A stretch of 64,000 nt of DNA from the NCBI RefSeq assembly GCF_000515315.1, contig NZ_KI911562.1:2823220-2887219 (forward strand). Reading direction: 5' to 3'. This DNA is from Asinibacterium sp. OR53 (lineage in GTDB: Bacteria > Bacteroidota > Bacteroidia > Chitinophagales > Chitinophagaceae). Positions 18,453 through 26,239 of this stretch are shown here, piece by piece (positions within the stretch are counted from its first letter, which is position 1; every line of letters starts with the position of its first letter). A program made the position numbers and the translations under genes. The notes under the pieces are model-generated. The model was not told the origin of the DNA and did no database searches. It saw nothing but the letters and a program-made list of their open reading frames with translations.

Positions 18453-18881
18453 ATGAAACGGATATTGACGGGTATGCTGTTCTGTGCAACCGTGGCGGCT
18501 TTTTTGTCGGCCTGCAATAATACCGTGAAAGTAAACCAGCAGCCCGCTGCCGATACGGCTCATTATACAACCGTACAGTGGCTGGATTCTGTGGTGAATT
18601 TCGGCAGCATCAAAATGGGAGAGCAGATCGATATCCGTTTCCGCGTCAGGAACAGCGGTCATCAGCCACTTTACCTCACCGATGTGAAAGCGGTTTGTGG
18701 TTGTACGGTTGCCGATTATACCAAGCAAGCCATCGCCCCGGGCGATACCGGCATAGTGGTGGGGTCCTTCGATAGCAAAAAAGCGCATGTGGGCACGGTT
18801 CGGAAAAGTATACTGGCTACCACAAATTCACGCAATGGTTACAATCACGACCTTATCTTTACGGGCGATATTCAAGAATAA
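18453..18881 (+). CDS. DUF1573 lipoprotein
   Basis: A 142-residue exported protein with a lipoprotein signal (CATVAAFLSAC, lipid Cys21). The rest is one DUF1573 immunoglobulin-like beta domain. It is recognised by FGSIKMGEQIDIRFRVRNSG, LYLTDVKAVCGCTVADYT, and the spacing before IAPGDTGIVVGSFDS. The paired cysteines in VCGCT are characteristic. The function of DUF1573 proteins is unknown. It lies 5 bp after nusB and 15 bp before yajC, so it is part of that operon. Confidence 0.9.
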   Translation: MKRILTGMLFCATVAAFLSACNNTVKVNQQPAADTAHYTTVQWLDSVVNFGSIKMGEQIDIRFRVRNSGHQPLYLTDVKAVCGCTVADYTKQAIAPGDTGIVVGSFDSKKAHVGTVRKSILATTNSRNGYNHDLIFTGDIQE

Positions 18882-18896
18882 TAAAAAAAGAACAAC

Positions 18897-19238
18897 ATGT
18901 TTTATCTGAATTCAGTTTTACTGGCGGCGAACCCTCAACAGGGCGGCGGCATGATGCAATTGGTATTGATGGGTGGTATCATCCTTGTTTTCTGGCTGTT
19001 CATGATCCGTCCACAAGCGAAAAAAGCAAAAGACCAGAAAAAGTTCATCGACAATATGCAGAAAGGCGATAAAGTGGTAACCATTGCAGGTATCCACGGT
19101 ACGGTGAACAAGATCAATGAAGACAATACCCTTCAGCTGGAAGTAAACCCCGGCAGCTACCTGAAGATCGAAAAATCTTCTATCAGCATGGAATGGACGG
19201 CTGCGATCAACAAAGCTGCTGCGGCTGATAAAAAATAA
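18897..19238 (+). CDS. yajC: Preprotein translocase accessory protein YajC
   Basis: Small single-pass inner-membrane subunit that associates with SecDF and YidC. The 113-residue chain has one membrane helix (MQLVLMGGIILVFWLFMI) followed by the family block RPQAKKAKDQKKFIDNMQKG and DKVVTIAGIHGTV. The C-terminal tail is charged. It ends the nusB-DUF1573-yajC unit and is followed by a good terminator. Confidence 0.96.
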   Translation: MFYLNSVLLAANPQQGGGMMQLVLMGGIILVFWLFMIRPQAKKAKDQKKFIDNMQKGDKVVTIAGIHGTVNKINEDNTLQLEVNPGSYLKIEKSSISMEWTAAINKAAAADKK

Positions 19239-19272
19239 TAGTAGCAAAAACTGCAACCAAGCATTAATTTAG

Positions 19273-19306
19273 ACCTGGAATCGCACCTGCGGTTCCAGGT
19301 TTTTTA
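19273..19306 (+). terminator. Terminator after yajC
   Basis: Stem ACCTGGAATCGC / GCGGTTCCAGGT (12 bp, with one T-G pair) and a 4-base loop, directly followed by a run of seven T. It separates yajC from coaE. Confidence 0.9.
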
Positions 19307-19327
19307 TTCTATCCACTTCGAAACAAT

Positions 19328-19933
19328 ATGCTCAGGATCGGTTTAACAGGAGGCATCGGCAGCGGGAAAACCACCGTATCCAATATCTTCAGGGTACTGG
19401 GTATTCCTGTATTTGATGCCGACAGCGCCGCCCGGAAACTCATGGAAGAAGATCCTGCATTGCGCAAAGGACTTATCCATTTATTCGGACCGGCCGCTTT
19501 TGCCAACGACCGTCTCGACAGAAAATACATTGCCCATATTGTTTTCAACGATCCTTACCGGTTGGAGCAGCTCAATGCATTGGTGCACCCGGTTACCATT
19601 GCAGCTGCCGAAAAATGGGCAGATGCACAGCCCACAGCTTATACTATCAAAGAAGCCGCTTTATTTTTTGAAGCAGGATCCACTACGGGTCTTGATTATA
19701 TCATCGGGGTCTATGCTCCACGTCATGTGCGGATCAACCGTGTGATGAAAAGAGACGGTGTTTCGCGGGAGGAAGTACTCGGCCGTATGAACAGGCAGAT
19801 CAATGAAGAGATCAAAATGCGCCTCTGCGATTTTGTGATCCTGAACGATGAGCAGGAATTGCTGATACCGCAGGTGTTGAAGTTGCACGACAAATTCCTG
19901 CAAGAGAAGGATGACGTTGGATTGTTGTTATAG
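19328..19933 (+). CDS. coaE: Dephospho-CoA kinase
   Basis: Cytosolic enzyme for the last step of coenzyme A synthesis: ATP-dependent phosphorylation of the 3'-hydroxyl of dephospho-CoA. The 201-residue chain has the P-loop GGIGSGKTT at residues 8-16. The family blocks FDADSAARKLM and VHPVTIAAAEKW, the acidic KEAALFFEAG stretch and the lid-region RVMKRDGVSREEVLGRM are also present. It lies behind the yajC terminator, so it may have its own promoter, though I saw no clear box in the 21 bp left. Confidence 0.96.
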   Translation: MLRIGLTGGIGSGKTTVSNIFRVLGIPVFDADSAARKLMEEDPALRKGLIHLFGPAAFANDRLDRKYIAHIVFNDPYRLEQLNALVHPVTIAAAEKWADAQPTAYTIKEAALFFEAGSTTGLDYIIGVYAPRHVRINRVMKRDGVSREEVLGRMNRQINEEIKMRLCDFVILNDEQELLIPQVLKLHDKFLQEKDDVGLLL

Positions 19934-20004
19934 GATTGTTATAATCTGAAACGTCCTGTTGCTTTTGCCCACTTTTTGCATCTAATTCAATGTAAAACAG
20001 GGTT

Positions 20005-20388
20005 ATGAAAAAGTTGTTTATCATATTGTTACTCATGAGTTCATTTGTAACAGTGACTTCAGCTTCGGCGCAGTTCCATGGTTATGTGAGGGGTGGATAT
20101 TACCGGCCTTATATTGTACATCGCTATTATTATTACGATCCGTTCTTTTCGCCGTATTGGTATGGATATCCATACTATACGTATCCTTATGGTTATCCGC
20201 CTTCACCGAGAGCTTCTAAACTCGACCAGGAAATAGCCGACCTGGAACATGATTATTCGCAAAAAATTGCTTCCGTCCGTATGAACCATTCCCTGAGCCG
20301 TCCTGAAAGAAGGTCACGCATCAGGGAACTGCGCCATCAAAGGAATGAAGCAATTGAAAATGCGAAAAGAGACTATTATAAGTCTTAA
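20005..20388 (+). CDS. Exported tyrosine-rich protein with coiled-coil tail
   Basis: A 127-residue protein of unknown function. A signal peptide (MKKLFIILLLMSSFVTVTSASA) leads into an aromatic, glycine-poor region rich in Tyr and Pro (residues about 25-70, e.g. YYYYDPFFSPYWYGYPYY). A charged helical tail follows (ASKLDQEIADLEHDYSQKI, then RRSRIRELRHQRNEA) that should form a coiled coil. It may be a cell-envelope or extracellular matrix protein. It is transcribed alone and converges with the PorP/SprF-like gene, 3 bp away. Confidence 0.75.
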   Translation: MKKLFIILLLMSSFVTVTSASAQFHGYVRGGYYRPYIVHRYYYYDPFFSPYWYGYPYYTYPYGYPPSPRASKLDQEIADLEHDYSQKIASVRMNHSLSRPERRSRIRELRHQRNEAIENAKRDYYKS

Positions 20389-20391
20389 ATG

Positions 20392-21423
20392 TCATTTCCA
20401 GGGGCAAGGAATCGCATGCGCCACTTTCTGAGGCGAACGGAGGATGAGTGAAAACTCGAATGTCTTCATCGATCCCAGTGAGTTCTTGGAAGAGGAGAGG
20501 GTTACGTCGTAAGTCAACCCCAGTTGCAAGTTCCGGTACATTAATCCCAGGTAGGGAATCACCGCATCATTGCTCCTGTACCACAAGCCCGTGTTGAAAA
20601 CGGTAGGTGTTTCCGAATCGTCGAGGATATGACCCAGGTTCACGCCCAGTGAATAAAAATTCTGGCTGTTCTGAACAATGTACACGGCATTGGCATTGAA
20701 TGCCAGCCTGTCGCTCAGAAAGGCCTGGTAATCGGCATGAAAATTATAATGCGGCGGATCGAGCTGCGTGGAATCATTCAATGCAGAGCGGCGCGTTTTC
20801 ATGAAGCGGTATCCTGCAACACCTACATCAAAATTGGAACTTTCATCGGTATAAGTATAGGTGATGCCTGCGGCCATTGAAACATAGGGTTTGACAGTAG
20901 ACAAGTACGCTTCATTGGTAGGCAGCGCCCTGTTGAAACCGGAAGAAGCGAGCTGACTCGAAAAACTGAGTTGCGTATAATCGATGATGAGATTGCTATA
21001 AGTTGCAGCCAGTCCTATTGACAAGCCATGGTAATCATTTTCATCGATGGCCACATGAGAACTCAGGATGCCGTGGAAAGAATTGTTCTTATAGGCGCCC
21101 GACATACCATAATCCTGCATGAACATGAGCCCCCCGCCAATGTAATTCGTTTCTTTGTCTTTCTGTTTGAACAGTTTACCATCAAAAGAAACAGAAGTGG
21201 TATTGAACGGTTCTACGCCGCTGGCAAACCACTGGCTCCTGCGGTTGATGATGAGGCGCCAGTCGGCACTGCCATTGCCCGCCAGCGCTGGATTCACACT
21301 CAGCGGTGATGAATAGAACTGCGAAAAAACAGGGTCCTGCGCCTGCAATGTGCCCGTGAAAATTGTCAGTAATAACAATAAACCAAAAGATCGTTTCAAT
21401 AGTATGATCATAGTCATTTTCAT
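20392..21423 (-). CDS. PorP/SprF-family type IX secretion membrane protein
   Basis: Outer-membrane protein of the PorP/SprF family, which holds or routes a partner cell-surface protein exported by type IX secretion. The 343-residue chain has a signal peptide (LLLLLTIFTGTLQAQ) and then the family start DPVFSQFYSSPLSVNPALAG. Beta-strand-rich repeats follow and a C-terminal FEFSLILR end. Its ATG shares one base with the stop of the adhesin gene before it (TGATG), so the pair is translationally coupled. This organisation, a CHU_C-type protein followed by PorP/SprF, is the standard Bacteroidota arrangement. Confidence 0.93.
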   Translation of the reverse strand: MKMTMIILLKRSFGLLLLLTIFTGTLQAQDPVFSQFYSSPLSVNPALAGNGSADWRLIINRRSQWFASGVEPFNTTSVSFDGKLFKQKDKETNYIGGGLMFMQDYGMSGAYKNNSFHGILSSHVAIDENDYHGLSIGLAATYSNLIIDYTQLSFSSQLASSGFNRALPTNEAYLSTVKPYVSMAAGITYTYTDESSNFDVGVAGYRFMKTRRSALNDSTQLDPPHYNFHADYQAFLSDRLAFNANAVYIVQNSQNFYSLGVNLGHILDDSETPTVFNTGLWYRSNDAVIPYLGLMYRNLQLGLTYDVTLSSSKNSLGSMKTFEFSLILRSPQKVAHAIPCPWK

Positions 21424-24400
21424 CAGCGTAATAAAAGTGTTTCCCCGGTTTTTCTAATCAGGCTGCCGTCTGCGGCAATGCCTTCCGCTATCCATATATA
21501 GACACCCATCGGCTGCGCCGTTCCTCCTGCCGTGCCGTTCCAGCCTGCATCGGGATCGCGGGTCTCAAACATCAGTTGCCCGTACCGGTTGTATATTTTG
21601 AAATAATGGAATTGCGTCAAACCTATATGATACGAATATAGTATGTCGTTCACCCCATCGCCATTAGGCGTGAAAGATCGTGGAACCAATATATCTAACA
21701 TGCCATTATCAAAAACGCGCACCAATAATGTATCGGGCGTATAACATCCGCCTGAAGAGATGAGGTTCACCAGGTATTGTTGTGTTTGTGAATGGTTGAA
21801 AATGGTACTGTCGCTATTGGGTGAAGTGATACCCCTGGTAGGATTCCATTGATAAGTATAACCCGGCAAATATCTTCCTCCAATCATGGTAGGCACACTC
21901 TTATAAGCGCTGATCGATGGCAATCGCACTGCTGCAATCGGAACCTGTATGGTGATAGTAGTATCAAGCGATACACTATATGCAGCACAATTCGCCTGGG
22001 TGGCAGTGAGCCGTATATGCCTGTCGCCGCCAGTAAGATAAGTATCTGTAGCATGATAGGTGTTGGCCGATGTACTATCACCCAAATTCCACAACCATTG
22101 AACGGCGCCGGTGAAAGTAGTATCGGTGAGATTGGTTAAATGCATCAACGTGTTAATGCAATAGGAATCGTAACTGAATTTGAGAACGGGTTTATTGATG
22201 AGTATCAACCCCAGGTTGGATGCCGCCGTATCCACGCAACCGAACTGGTTGGTGAGTCTCGCATTGTAATTGCCGGGCGTGAGTGTGCCGATGGAATCGG
22301 TGGTGGCTCCGGGAAGGGCCACTCCGTTCAGCAACCACTGGTAACTGACGGTATCGGAAGGCAATGAAACAACATACAGGGTATCCAGGATATTATTGCA
22401 GATATAATTACCGTGCAGCGAAACGATCTTACCAATCGGCAGGTGATTGATCCTTTGTGAGAAATAGAAGGTATCGGTGAAGTTGCTGCAAGCCATTTCT
22501 TTCACACCGCTGATGGCGAAAGTCTGGCTGGTGGCATTGCGCAAAGAAGGTGTGATCCAGGTATAGGGCGATGTTTTGATACCCGAAATAGTACGCGATA
22601 CACCGAGGGTATCGGTATAATTAAAACTCCAGGGTGCATTACCGGTAAAGCTGATGGATAATGTGTCTTGCGGATAAGCACAGATCACTGCATTGCCGGT
22701 AATATTGGCTTTGGGTGATGGCTTTACGCGAACGGTAGCGGTAAAAATATTCCCCTGGCAACCGGTATTGTAAGGCCGCACAAAATACACTACCGTGTCG
22801 GTAACATTGATGAGGTTGGTAAGGGTTTGACTGATGATGGGCTGTGGAGTAGCAGCAGCGCTCAATCCCAATACACTGCCGGCGGGACTCACCACCGGCA
22901 CACTCCAGGTATACGTGGTGCCGGGCGGTGCAGTAGCCGGCGTCATATTGAAGCTGGTACCGCTACAAATAATGGTTGATTGGTTGGCAATAGGTGGCAG
23001 CGGTACACCTACTACAGCTGTTAGCGTAAAAGGTGCGCCTGTGCAGCCGGTAGCCACCGGCGTAATGGTGTAAACAACCTGACCGGTAGCGGCGGTAGTA
23101 TTCACCAGTGTTTGCGAAATAGTAGGTACCGGCGTGGTTTGCTGGCCTCCGTTGATCACTGAACCAAATGGAAATACCACCGGTGTAGGCCATGTGTATG
23201 TTGTGTTGGCCGGTACAGGTGAAGGCAGTATACTGAATGGAGTACCGGAACAAATGGTATCTGTCATGCTGAAAAGAATCGGTACTGGCTTAACCGGTAC
23301 GGTAACGGTGAAGGTATTACCCGCACATCCATTGGTGGAAGGCGTTACCGTATAAGTGGCTGTATCCATGATATTATTGACGCTGCTGAGCGATTGCCCG
23401 ATAGAAGTCTGACTGATCGGTTGCGCACTGCCGCCTGTTAAACCGCTCGCAGGCGCCAGCAAGGGATTGCTCCAGGTATAAGTAGTTCCTGCCGGCATGC
23501 TGGCGGGCGTATAATTAAACGCGTTACCGCTGCATATAGCTGCCAGCAACTGGTTAGCTACAGCAGGAACAGGGTTGAGGGTAACAGTGGCTGTAAATGA
23601 CGCGCCGGTACATCCTGCCGCAGTGGGCGTAACCGTATAGGTAGCCGTAGCAGAGTTGATGGTTTGGTTGGTGAGCAACTGGCTGATGCTGGCTTGCCCG
23701 GTTGTTTGTGCAGATCCGCCCGAAACAGCGCCAACGGGTGCGATCACAGGCGCCGTCCAGGTATAAGTGGTGTTCGATGGAACGCTGGCAGGTGTGAGGT
23801 TAAATACGGTATTGCTGCAAGCCGCGAGGGTTTGGTTGGCAATATTGGGTACCGGGTTAATGGGAACGGTAACAATAGCTGTACTGGAACAGTTATTGGC
23901 ACTGATGGTATAGGTATAAGGTACATTCACCGGGTTGAGGCTGGTATTAACCAGTATCTCTGCCGGGTTATAAGTACCATTGCCCGCTCCGTTGCTGATA
24001 GAAGTAACTACCGCTCTGTTCCAGGTAAAAGTAGCGCCTGCCGTAGCAGAAGTAGGAATATAATTGAAGGTGCTGCCACTGCATACAGCATTGGGAGTTT
24101 GTGTACTGCTCAGTGTAGGCGTTGGATTGATATTCACCACCACCGATTGGTTATTGGTACAACCATTGGGTGTAATAAGATTATAGGTGTACGTAACAGC
24201 AATGGACCCGCTGGTAGTATTGATCAGTGTTTCATTGGGATTGCCGGTTCCGCTGGCCGCTGCATTGCTGATGCCATTTACAGATGCCCTGGTCCAGTTA
24301 AATGCAGTGTTGGCTGTTTGGCTCATAGGCGTATAACTGAATACCGTATTACTACACACAGCAGGCGGTGTAAGCGAAGTGCTTAACACTGTAGAAGGAT

Positions 24401-25853
24401 TCACATTAACTGCAATATCCTGTGTATTGGAGCAGCCATTGGATGTGGTAGTAATGGCGTACTTGACAGTAACCGGAAGAAAAGTGGTATTGGTCAATGA
24501 TTCATTGATATCTCCACTGCCTGTTGTTACAGCCTGACTGATGCCCGCTACTGCGAAGCGTGTCCAGCTGAAACTGGGACCAGCAGCGGCTGAAGTAGGA
24601 TGATAAAAGAACGATGTGGCGCTGCATATATCAGGTGGTGTGAGGCTGCTGCTGAGCATTGCAACGGAACCGCCCGGGTTTACGTTAACAGTGGCAGTAA
24701 AACTGGTTCCAACGCATCCATAGGAGCTTGGTGTAACCGTATAAGTGGCAGTAGCTGTAGATCCGCTGTTGTTGGTAAGCGCCTGGCCAATATAATTCTG
24801 TCCAATGGTATTGGTACCGCCTCCTGTAATCGCACCAGCGGGAGAGATTACGGGAGCCTGCCAAGTGTATGTTGTACCGGCAGGTACTGGCGAAGGTGTT
24901 ATCATAAATATATTGCCACTACACGAACTAATGGATGGTGGATTAGATACCGATGGTACCGGATTTACCGTTAAAGACACATTTTGGTTGTTGGAACAAC
25001 CATAGGTATTTGCAGTTAAAGTATACACATAGGTAACTGTTTTGGGCAGGAGTGTGGTATTGTTGAGTTGTTCATTGACGTTAGGTCCGCCACTGTTAGG
25101 TCCTGCGCTGATGCCGCTTACAACAGCCCTGGTCCAGCTGAAACTGGTATTGGCAAGACTGGAAGCAGGCGTATACACAGCTGTTCCGCCACTGCAAATG
25201 GCAGGAGCTATCAGGGAAGTAGTCAGTGTGGGTAAAGGCTTTACTGTAACAATCACTGCCTGGTTATTGGTACAGCCATTCGCGGTTAATGTATAATTGT
25301 AAGTAACATCGATGGGATTGGTGGTGGTATTATAGAGGATTTCATTCGGATTGCCCGTGCCCTGGCTAGAAACATTATTGATACCGGCGATCGCAGGCCG
25401 GCTCCAGTTGAAGCTGGTGCCCGATACCGTGCTGTTGGGTGTATAGGTAACCGGGCTGCCGCTACAGATGGATCCTGCATTGGTGGGAGTAGACAATTGC
25501 GGCTGCGGATTCACTGTTACCACCAATGTAAAGTTGGTATTGTTGGAAGTCGTAACAAGGTAAGTGGCAGTTGCCTGTGATGTGGTGTTATTGGTGAGTG
25601 ATTGTACTACCATGCTCTGCGGTGTAGCAGCCGCGGTAGCATTGCTGATGGCGCCACCCGGATTGATGGCGGGCGTTCCCCAGGTATAAGTAGTGCCGGT
25701 GGGAGCGCCGGGTTGAACAAAACTGAAGGTACTGCCACTACAGCTGTATACGCTATAGGTTTGCTGCGCGTGGGAAAAGAAAGAAAAGGCGAGCAGGGCA
25801 ATAACAAGTAAGTGCAATTTACGCAGCGTAGAAAGGGACATCGGATGAAGCAT
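21423..25853 (-). CDS. Giant cell-surface repeat protein with type B (CHU_C) type IX sorting domain
   Basis: A 1476-residue exported protein, probably an adhesin on the cell surface. After a signal peptide (RKLHLLVIALLAFSFFSHAQ) come eleven repeats of about 85-95 residues, each starting near a CSG/CSN motif. They are PKD-like immunoglobulin folds in two subfamilies. One has FxWxRxxVxGIS with GNPNExLxNTT; the other has TTYTWxxPVxxPxGxVxGG. Further Ig-like domains follow, including a PKD domain with LWNLGDSTSANTY. It ends with the gliding-motility-associated C-terminal domain (VPRSFTPNGDGVNDIL, KIYNRYGQLMFE, PMGVYIW). The ATG at 25841 is an alternative start that may suit the promoter better. 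The repeats, not a defined enzyme domain, make up most of the protein. Confidence 0.93.
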   Translation of the reverse strand: MLHPMSLSTLRKLHLLVIALLAFSFFSHAQQTYSVYSCSGSTFSFVQPGAPTGTTYTWGTPAINPGGAISNATAAATPQSMVVQSLTNNTTSQATATYLVTTSNNTNFTLVVTVNPQPQLSTPTNAGSICSGSPVTYTPNSTVSGTSFNWSRPAIAGINNVSSQGTGNPNEILYNTTTNPIDVTYNYTLTANGCTNNQAVIVTVKPLPTLTTSLIAPAICSGGTAVYTPASSLANTSFSWTRAVVSGISAGPNSGGPNVNEQLNNTTLLPKTVTYVYTLTANTYGCSNNQNVSLTVNPVPSVSNPPSISSCSGNIFMITPSPVPAGTTYTWQAPVISPAGAITGGGTNTIGQNYIGQALTNNSGSTATATYTVTPSSYGCVGTSFTATVNVNPGGSVAMLSSSLTPPDICSATSFFYHPTSAAAGPSFSWTRFAVAGISQAVTTGSGDINESLTNTTFLPVTVKYAITTTSNGCSNTQDIAVNVNPSTVLSTSLTPPAVCSNTVFSYTPMSQTANTAFNWTRASVNGISNAAASGTGNPNETLINTTSGSIAVTYTYNLITPNGCTNNQSVVVNINPTPTLSSTQTPNAVCSGSTFNYIPTSATAGATFTWNRAVVTSISNGAGNGTYNPAEILVNTSLNPVNVPYTYTISANNCSSTAIVTVPINPVPNIANQTLAACSNTVFNLTPASVPSNTTYTWTAPVIAPVGAVSGGSAQTTGQASISQLLTNQTINSATATYTVTPTAAGCTGASFTATVTLNPVPAVANQLLAAICSGNAFNYTPASMPAGTTYTWSNPLLAPASGLTGGSAQPISQTSIGQSLSSVNNIMDTATYTVTPSTNGCAGNTFTVTVPVKPVPILFSMTDTICSGTPFSILPSPVPANTTYTWPTPVVFPFGSVINGGQQTTPVPTISQTLVNTTAATGQVVYTITPVATGCTGAPFTLTAVVGVPLPPIANQSTIICSGTSFNMTPATAPPGTTYTWSVPVVSPAGSVLGLSAAATPQPIISQTLTNLINVTDTVVYFVRPYNTGCQGNIFTATVRVKPSPKANITGNAVICAYPQDTLSISFTGNAPWSFNYTDTLGVSRTISGIKTSPYTWITPSLRNATSQTFAISGVKEMACSNFTDTFYFSQRINHLPIGKIVSLHGNYICNNILDTLYVVSLPSDTVSYQWLLNGVALPGATTDSIGTLTPGNYNARLTNQFGCVDTAASNLGLILINKPVLKFSYDSYCINTLMHLTNLTDTTFTGAVQWLWNLGDSTSANTYHATDTYLTGGDRHIRLTATQANCAAYSVSLDTTITIQVPIAAVRLPSISAYKSVPTMIGGRYLPGYTYQWNPTRGITSPNSDSTIFNHSQTQQYLVNLISSGGCYTPDTLLVRVFDNGMLDILVPRSFTPNGDGVNDILYSYHIGLTQFHYFKIYNRYGQLMFETRDPDAGWNGTAGGTAQPMGVYIWIAEGIAADGSLIRKTGETLLLR

Positions 25854-25861
25854 TTGAGTAT

Positions 25862-25903
25862 CAAATATTAATAAAATAATACTATGAGCAAATAAAATTT
25901 GCT
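25862..25903 (-). promoter_or_regulatory. Promoter of the adhesin operon with overlapping palindrome
   Basis: On the minus strand, TTTG (25892-25889), 19 bases and AATATTTG (25869-25862) fit the Bacteroidota promoter with one mismatch in the -7 box. A 7-3-7 palindrome, AGCAAAT-AAA-ATTTGCT at 25887-25903, covers the -33 box, which is where a regulator could block or help RNA polymerase. Confidence 0.45.
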
Positions 25904-26239
25904 TTATTTTTTAAAAGATACCTAATACAAGCTATTTGTTGCTTAAGGTAATCATTAATAATAGCCAATACATCGCCTCCGTCTTATTATAATGTTGTCT
26001 TTACTTCTGTAAGGACGGAAACTGATGAAGTTTACGTGCAATAACCGATAAAATAGTAAAACTACTCCGCCAACAACCAGGTTATCTGATACGGGGATTG
26101 CCGGTGCTTAACCCCCCCCCTTTACTTAAGCTTAAAAACAGCTTAAAGTTAACATTTTGTTAATGCTAACCCGTTTTTCTTTTTTATTTTCATCAAGATT
26201 CCGTCTGTCTTAGAATCAAACGTCTAAAACTTAAAAAGC
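25904..26239. other. Intergenic region between adhesin and SusC operons, with C9 tract
   Basis: AT-rich divergent spacer. It holds a run of nine C at 26112-26120, about 120 bp before the SusC start. Four copies of GCTTAA are present (25941, 26106, 26130, 26141); the last two are inside an inverted repeat TTAAGCT-N7-AGCTTAA. I could not place a full Bacteroidota promoter for the SusC gene here. Confidence 0.4.

Noticed and set aside
23664..24386. 240-codon frame inside the adhesin gene
   Set aside because: Antisense to the repeat region; its length is a by-product of the repeats.
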